From NCBI RefSeq assembly GCF_012271765.1, contig NZ_VRKO01000001.1, positions 44,802 through 108,801 of the forward strand: a DNA stretch of 64,000 nt. Reading direction: 5' to 3'. This stretch comes from Erwinia rhapontici. GTDB lineage: Bacteria; Pseudomonadota; Gammaproteobacteria; Enterobacterales; Enterobacteriaceae. This document shows positions 59,582 through 64,000 of the stretch, one piece after another. A model generated the notes under the pieces. That model searched no databases, was not told the origin of the DNA, and saw only the letters and a list, made by a program, of their open reading frames with translations. Every line of letters starts with the position of its first letter. Position 1 is the first letter of the stretch. The position numbers were made by a program, and so were the translations under genes.

Positions 59582-60787
59582 TTAAAGCCGCACGGCTTTA
59601 AATAACGCACTTAATCCCAGCCCTCCGGCGATGCCCAACATCGCCAGACCAAAGCCGCCACTGTGCGGCTGGCCCAGAAGCTGGCTGAACAGACGCGTTA
59701 CCATTATCGCACCTGATGCGCCATAAGGATGCCCCAGAGCAATAGCGCCGCCCTGGCGGTTAATCCGCATCTCATCAATATGCAAAGCATCAACAGACCC
59801 CAGAACCTGGGCAGCAAAAGCTTCGTTAAACTCAATGACGTTGACCTGATCCAGCGTCAGACACGGCTGACGTGCCAGCAGTTTCTGCGTGGCGGGCACC
59901 GGCCCGAGGCCCAGCAGATTAGGATCGACGCCTGCGCTACAGGCATCCGCAAACAGCAGTCCTTCGGTAAAACCACTGGCACGTGCCCTGCGGCGGCTCA
60001 TCACCAGAAGCAACGATGCGCCATCATTCAGCGGGCAACAGTTGCCCGCCGTTACTGTTCCGTCAGCGGCAAACACCGGCGACAATGCCGAGAGCTTAGC
60101 CAGCGAGGTGTCGGCACGCGGACACTCATCGTTCTCCACCAGACGCCCCCTGACGCTAACCGGGACAATCTCTTGCCGAAATGCCCCCTGCTGCTGTGCC
60201 GCCAGCGCACGCTGATGGCTGCGCAGGGCAAACTGATCCTGACGCTCCCGGCTGATGCCACACTGGCGCGCCACATTCTCGGCCGCCATGCCCATCTCCG
60301 GGTCACCGATATCATCCGGTGAAAACTGCGCGCGTCCGAAGAAACGCGGCATCTGTTTCAGCGATGCGGGTTTTTCCACGCGCCACGGTGCAGTACTGAC
60401 ACTTTCAACGCCGCCCGCCAGATAACACTCCCCTGCTCTGGCCTGCACCAGACGGCAGGCATTAATCACCGCTTCCAGCCCGGAACCACACTGGCGATCC
60501 ACCGTGACGGCAGGAACAGAGAGCGGCAAGCCCGCCGTCAGCGCTGCCAGCCGGGCAATATTGCCGCCGCCGCCCGTCGCATTACCGATAATCACTTCAT
60601 CAATCGCGGTAAACCCCGCTGGCAGGGTCGCCATGATGTGCTCAAACAGCGGTGTCAGCAGCGCGGCCATCGGCACACCGTCAAAGATGCCATAAGCTCT
60701 GCCAACCGGAGTACGTCGTGCAGCGACGATCACCGGCTGCCAGTCATCCTCTGGCTGGTAATTCAGTAAGCTCTTTGCTGCTGCCAT
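59582..60787 (-). CDS. Thiolase-family protein lacking the C-terminal catalytic cysteine
   Basis: A 401-residue thiolase-fold protein. The nucleophile Cys100 in VDRQCGSGLEAV, Asn in NEAFAAQ and His353 in GHPYGASGA are in place. The third motif, which in thiolases reads C-x-G-G-G with the catalytic-base cysteine, is here LGIAGGLG, with Gly385 where Cys is expected. Either the enzyme has an altered mechanism or serves another condensing or transfer role. It overlaps the ligase gene upstream by 44 nt, which suggests translational coupling. Confidence 0.83.
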   Translation of the reverse strand: MAAAKSLLNYQPEDDWQPVIVAARRTPVGRAYGIFDGVPMAALLTPLFEHIMATLPAGFTAIDEVIIGNATGGGGNIARLAALTAGLPLSVPAVTVDRQCGSGLEAVINACRLVQARAGECYLAGGVESVSTAPWRVEKPASLKQMPRFFGRAQFSPDDIGDPEMGMAAENVARQCGISRERQDQFALRSHQRALAAQQQGAFRQEIVPVSVRGRLVENDECPRADTSLAKLSALSPVFAADGTVTAGNCCPLNDGASLLLVMSRRRARASGFTEGLLFADACSAGVDPNLLGLGPVPATQKLLARQPCLTLDQVNVIEFNEAFAAQVLGSVDALHIDEMRINRQGGAIALGHPYGASGAIMVTRLFSQLLGQPHSGGFGLAMLGIAGGLGLSALFKAVRL

Positions 60788-62261
60788 GTTGTGCGATCCT
60801 TTTTTCCAGCTCGGTGCGTTTTATTTTACCGCTCGGCGTCAGTGGCCAGTGTGTAATATGATAAAACTGGCGCGGAATTTTATATTTCGCCAGCAGTGAG
60901 CGACAACGTTGTGATAACTGTGTCAGTTCTTCTGGTGCGCCCTCAACAATAGCGACCATTTTCTTACCCAGATAATCATCATCAACCGCAATCACTACGG
61001 CTTCAATAATTCCCGGCAATGATTTAATCGCTGACTCTATTTCAGAGAGATAAATATTATTGCCACCGCTGAGGATCATATTTCCCCGACGGCCAATGAC
61101 ATGCAGGCGATCATCATCATCGAGATAACCGATATCAGCCACCGTCGCCGTTGACTGATCTTTTACAAAGGCGCTGCCGTCATCGCCCCACAAATAACGG
61201 TCGATAATTTGTTCGCTGGTAATATAAATGGTGCCCGGCTGGTTCGCGGGAAGAACCTCTCCCTGATCATTACGGATGCTAATCTCCACGCCGGGAAACG
61301 CCTGGCCGACCGTTGCCAGCGATGCGCTGATATCGGCATCCTCCAGGGTGGAAACGGCAATAAAGCCCAGCTCTGAGGCACCGTAATATTCCTGCATTCG
61401 CGCGACGGGAAACAGTGTCCGCGCCTGACGGTAGTGATTTAGCTCCAGCTTGGCACCCGCGCTTAACAGACGCTGGAGGCTGGGATATGCGCTGCCTTCT
61501 GCCACACGAGCAAACCCGGCGATCATCGTGGGGACGACCACCAGCCGTTCGATCTGTCGCTGCGCAATCAACGCCAGCGCCGCCGCAGGCTGCCACTGCC
61601 CGGGGCTGTAGAAGGTTCCTCCGGCGTACAGCGTTTCATTCAGGCAGTAAAGGCCAATACCGTGAGAAAGGGGACCGGGAAACAGCGTTGAGGGGGCATG
61701 TTTTAACCCAAAGAGCGCTTCACCGTTTTCAAAGCTACAGCGCCAGGATCGTCGCGATCGGATAAAGGCTTTCGGCAGACTGGTGGTGCCGGAGGTAAAG
61801 TTGATCAGAAACGGCGTTTCAGCCTGCATCCCGGCGGTAAATTCGGGATCGTCTGGCAGAACACGTGGCGCGGGTTCGCTATCGACGGCCAGCCAGCGGA
61901 TCGCCAGCTGCTCGGCCTGTGCGATCAGCGCCCGATCCTCTGCTTTCAGCAGCAACAGATCCGGCGCCAGCCGTTGCAGCATATCGTGGCGTTGTTCAAC
62001 GGGCACCTGAGGATCGATAATCGCCGCCGTAAAAGGCTGCGCAGTGGCCGCCAGCCAGGCAACGGGGAAGGTAATATCGTTACCGATGGCTATTGCTACA
62101 GTGCGGTTTTCACTAGTGGAAGGCATCCGGCACAGCTGCTGGTACAGCACCTGCGCACGCTGCCACAGCTGCTGCCAGCTCAGCGTGTAACCTTCAATAT
62201 CAACGGCGGTCAGGTCGGGATGGTTTTCTGCATGCTGCTTAACTCTGTCGTGAACCGGCAT
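60744..62261 (-). CDS. AMP-dependent acyl-CoA synthetase/ligase
   Basis: A 505-residue member of the adenylate-forming family. Motifs: INFTSGTTSLPKAF (A3), YYGASELGF (A5), VADIGYLDDDDRLHVIGRRGNMILSGG (A7-A8, in region) and the C-terminal lysine LTPSGKIKR (A10). The linker IYLSEIESAI is typical of acyl-CoA ligases rather than peptide synthetases. It lies 5 nt after the thioesterase gene. Its substrate is unknown; a carboxylic acid is activated to feed the thiolase/hydratase genes next to it. Confidence 0.87.
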   Translation of the reverse strand: MPVHDRVKQHAENHPDLTAVDIEGYTLSWQQLWQRAQVLYQQLCRMPSTSENRTVAIAIGNDITFPVAWLAATAQPFTAAIIDPQVPVEQRHDMLQRLAPDLLLLKAEDRALIAQAEQLAIRWLAVDSEPAPRVLPDDPEFTAGMQAETPFLINFTSGTTSLPKAFIRSRRSWRCSFENGEALFGLKHAPSTLFPGPLSHGIGLYCLNETLYAGGTFYSPGQWQPAAALALIAQRQIERLVVVPTMIAGFARVAEGSAYPSLQRLLSAGAKLELNHYRQARTLFPVARMQEYYGASELGFIAVSTLEDADISASLATVGQAFPGVEISIRNDQGEVLPANQPGTIYITSEQIIDRYLWGDDGSAFVKDQSTATVADIGYLDDDDRLHVIGRRGNMILSGGNNIYLSEIESAIKSLPGIIEAVVIAVDDDYLGKKMVAIVEGAPEELTQLSQRCRSLLAKYKIPRQFYHITHWPLTPSGKIKRTELEKRIAQHGSSKELTELPARG

Positions 62262-62266
62262 GACGA

Positions 62267-62698
62267 TCAGGCCCCGACAAACGGAAAGTGCCGGGTGAGC
62301 GCCTGACGGGCTTCATCCGGGATCGGGCACGGCTTATTATCCGTCAGACTTACACAGACCCAGATGAATTTGCCTTCGGCGCACAGCGTGGTTTTATCAT
62401 CGAGCATTAAACGGATGGTGAAAATTAAACTGCTGTTACCGATTTTCTCAATCAACACCTGAGGTAACACCACATCATCCACTGACAGCGGATGAGAGAA
62501 AGTGGCTTCGCATTTTTTCACGTGGTAGGCCACACCCGCAGTGTGTGGTCGAAATAAAGGCAGAATATCAGCGCGGCGAAACGCATTAACCACAGCATCT
62601 TCACAATAGTCTAAATAAACAGAATTATGCACGTGACCGTTTAAATCTATATCGCGCATTGATACGCGAAATGTTTCGCTATTATACTGTTCCTGCAT
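62267..62698 (-). CDS. Acyl-CoA thioesterase (YbgC/4HBT-like)
   Basis: A hotdog-fold thioesterase of about 143 residues. The catalytic Asp lies in RDIDLNGHVHNSVYLDYCEDA, the 4-hydroxybenzoyl-CoA thioesterase signature. The open frame extends to 62881, but the extra part overlaps the divergent reductase gene. ATG at 62698 or 62707 are both possible, and neither has a good ribosome site; the shorter form is given. It is first in the thioesterase-ligase-thiolase operon. Confidence 0.82.
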   Translation of the reverse strand: MQEQYNSETFRVSMRDIDLNGHVHNSVYLDYCEDAVVNAFRRADILPLFRPHTAGVAYHVKKCEATFSHPLSVDDVVLPQVLIEKIGNSSLIFTIRLMLDDKTTLCAEGKFIWVCVSLTDNKPCPIPDEARQALTRHFPFVGA

Positions 62699-62744
62699 AA
62701 AAAACATTAACCTGTCAACCGGACAACACTGAAGAAAATATACC

Positions 62745-63731
62745 ATGAAAGAGACTTTATTCACCAGAGCAGTCGTCCGGGAGTTCGGCAAAATCGGTGA
62801 GGTGATGCAGCTTGAACAGAGTCCACTCACAGAGTTAACCGCAGGCCAGGTGCGGGTGAAAATGGCCTTCGCCACCATCAACCCCTCTGATATTATTACT
62901 ATTTCTGGTGCCTATCGTTCACGTATCGCCCTGCCCTTTGTGCCGGGCTTCGAGGGAATGGGCAGAATAAGCCAGAGTAATGAGGCCGGGTTGCCTGTTG
63001 GCCAGCGTGTGTTACCCGTTGGCAGCATGGGAGCCTGGCAGCATTATAAGGACTGCGATCCGCAGTGGTGTTTTACGCTGCCAGACTTCGTGACTGACCA
63101 GCAGGCGGCGACCAGCTACGTCAATCCAATGACCGCGCTGCTGATGCTGACCGAGGAAATGCATTTCACCCCGGGGATGCGCATTATCATCAATGCAGCA
63201 AACTCGGCCATCGGTAAAATGCTGATCCGCATTGCCAATCATCTGGGGCTGAAGCCGATTGCAATTGTGCGTAAAGCAGAGAACCTCGACATCTTCGGCG
63301 GGTATGCCACAGAGCAGGTGCTGAACAGCAGCGCACAAGATTATCCGCAGGCGCTGGCCGCGTTAGCACAACGCGGCGGCGTAGCGACTATTTTCGACTG
63401 CATCGGTGGTGAAGAGTCTCTGGCGCTGGCCCAGGCACTGACGCCGGGTGGGCAGTTTATTCACTATGGCCTGCTGTCTGGTCAGCCGATCCCGGCGACC
63501 TTCTGGCGCAGCCGCCCGGATATTCGCTTCTCTAATTTCCATCTGCGTCTGTGGGTGCACGGCCATGAGAAGACGCGGGTTCAACGCAAAATCAATGAGG
63601 TGATGGCGCTGATCCGCGACGGCGTGATTGCCACCGAGATTGTCGCCGAATATGAGCTGGAGGAGATCGACCAGGCGGTCAAAGCCGTGCAGTCAGGGGA
63701 GTTGAAAGGGAAGATTTTATTGCGGATGTAA
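62745..63731 (+). CDS. MDR-family oxidoreductase, enoyl reductase-like
   Basis: A 328-residue zinc-independent medium-chain reductase close to the MECR/ETR type (2-enoyl reductase). The N-terminal ATINPSDIITISGAY contains the Asn-Pro-Ser-Asp feature of that group, with NAD(P) binding by IINAANSAIGKMLIRIANHLG and DCIGGEESLALAQAL. No structural-zinc cysteines are visible. It is divergent from the thioesterase with only 46 bp between the starts, so promoters must overlap coding sequence. It probably reduces an enoyl-CoA made by the adjacent enzymes. Confidence 0.82.
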   Translation: MKETLFTRAVVREFGKIGEVMQLEQSPLTELTAGQVRVKMAFATINPSDIITISGAYRSRIALPFVPGFEGMGRISQSNEAGLPVGQRVLPVGSMGAWQHYKDCDPQWCFTLPDFVTDQQAATSYVNPMTALLMLTEEMHFTPGMRIIINAANSAIGKMLIRIANHLGLKPIAIVRKAENLDIFGGYATEQVLNSSAQDYPQALAALAQRGGVATIFDCIGGEESLALAQALTPGGQFIHYGLLSGQPIPATFWRSRPDIRFSNFHLRLWVHGHEKTRVQRKINEVMALIRDGVIATEIVAEYELEEIDQAVKAVQSGELKGKILLRM

Positions 63732-63753
63732 CCATTATTCCGGGAAAAAAACC

Positions 63754-63923
63754 GGGCGAGGCTTGCCTCGCCCCTACGCAGATCCCCGTAGGGGGCGGGC
63801 ATGCCCGCCCCGTTTACAACGTCAGATAAGCCCCCACGCAGATCCCCGTAGGGGTCGGGCATGCCCGACCCGTTTACAACGTCAGATAAGCCCCCACGCA
63901 GATTCCCGTAAGGGGTCGGGCAT
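63754..63923. repeat. 60-bp tandem repeat built on the GGCATGCC palindrome family
   Basis: A hairpin GGGCGAGGC-TT-GCCTCGCCC (63754-63773) is followed by exact 60-bp periodicity: units at 63781-63840 and 63841-63900 and a partial third from 63901. Each unit holds a palindrome: GGGGCGGGCATGCCCGCCCC (63792-63811) and GGGTCGGGCATGCCCGACCC (63852-63871). The third palindrome, from 63913, stops after GGGTCGGGCAT at 63923, where foreign sequence begins. The array lies after the reductase gene. Confidence 0.9.
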
Positions 63924-64000
63924 TGTAGGACCGGGTACATAGGTAACAGATCAGACCGGGCACACAGGTAACACTTTTATGCCGGGTCGACCCTGATAAT
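63924..64000. mobile_element. Probable end of an insertion sequence interrupting a palindrome
   Basis: From TGTAGGA at 63924 the sequence departs from the repeat unit. Two 19-bp direct repeats follow: ACCGGGTACATAGGTAACA (63930-63948) and ACCGGGCACACAGGTAACA (63955-63973), differing at two bases, 25 nt apart. A TGT-beginning terminal inverted repeat with internal repeats is the pattern of transposase-binding ends, and from memory it resembles IS481-type ends. The window ends before any transposase gene, so neither the family nor the target duplication can be confirmed. Confidence 0.6.

Noticed and set aside
62699..62881. N-terminal extension of the thioesterase
   Set aside because: It overlaps the divergent reductase gene and carries no hotdog-family sequence.
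63581..63940. 119-codon open frame on the minus strand with repeated GLSDVVNG-type segments
   Set aside because: The repeats in the protein arise from the 60-bp DNA tandem repeat and palindromes; it overlaps the end of the reductase gene antisense and has no ribosome site.

Overview
The window is a chromosomal segment of an enterobacterium, most likely Erwiniaceae (Erwinia/Pantoea-like). The gene order is that of the Escherichia coli 3-4 minute region read from btuF to acnB: btuF, erpA, clcA, hemL, fhuBDCA, mrcB, hrpB, sfsA, dksA, gluQ, pcnB, folK, panBCD, yadH/yadG, can, hpt, cueO, yacC, speE, speD, yacL, acnB. Proteins are close in length and motif to the E. coli ones, but linkage differs at several points (no yadS, thpR or gcd here), and an ERIC element and a family of GGCATGCC-centred palindromes decorate the intergenic spaces. 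No tRNA or rRNA gene was recognised. Identifications rest on reading the protein sequences against remembered families; no database search was run.

Layout. 1-13.3 kb: vitamin B12 uptake (btuF, cut by the window edge), a small secreted protein, Fe-S carrier erpA, chloride antiporter clcA, hemL, the ferrichrome operon fhuACDB under a probable Fur box, and mrcB (PBP1B). 13.5-20.2 kb: an accessory island between mrcB and hrpB, with a LysR regulator divergent from a flavin monooxygenase, two carboxymuconolactone-decarboxylase-like proteins and a complete polar-amino-acid-type ABC importer. 20.3-33 kb: housekeeping genes, including a pcnB that appears to begin at an AUU codon, a five-copy 31-bp tandem repeat between folK and panB, and the pantothenate operon.

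33-36.8 kb: where E. coli has gcd, there is a PLP-dependent methionine gamma-lyase/cystathionine gamma-synthase-type enzyme and a 7-repeat type I-F CRISPR array without cas genes. cueO follows, with a textbook 19-bp-spaced CueR promoter. 36.9-39.3 kb: yacC, speE, speD. 39.3-50.9 kb: an 11.6-kb insertion between speD and yacL that looks like a sugar-acid catabolic locus. A DeoR regulator, a PdxA2-type dehydrogenase and a four-carbon-acid-sugar kinase diverge from an eight-gene operon (Fe-alcohol dehydrogenase, DapA/NanA-type aldolase, 2-hydroxyacid dehydrogenase, MFS and SSS transporters, cytoplasmic sialidase-like BNR protein, YhcH-type anomerase, SDR). Tandem GATT-centred palindromes sit in the shared promoter region.

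51-57 kb: yacL, a HigBA-type toxin-antitoxin pair with duplicated ATTACGTAAT operators, acnB, a cspA-like gene with a long leader, and about 0.8 kb of AT-rich DNA without a convincing gene. 56.7-63.7 kb: an aldo/keto reductase and a second LysR, then a compact acyl-CoA cluster (enoyl-CoA hydratase, a thiolase lacking its C-terminal catalytic Cys, acyl-CoA ligase, thioesterase, MDR/enoyl-reductase-like protein). The window ends in a 60-bp tandem repeat built on the palindrome family, broken by what looks like the end of an insertion sequence.

The strongest candidates for undescribed biology are the 39.3-50.9 kb sugar-acid locus, the 13.5-20.2 kb monooxygenase/importer island and the 57.9-63.7 kb acyl-CoA module.
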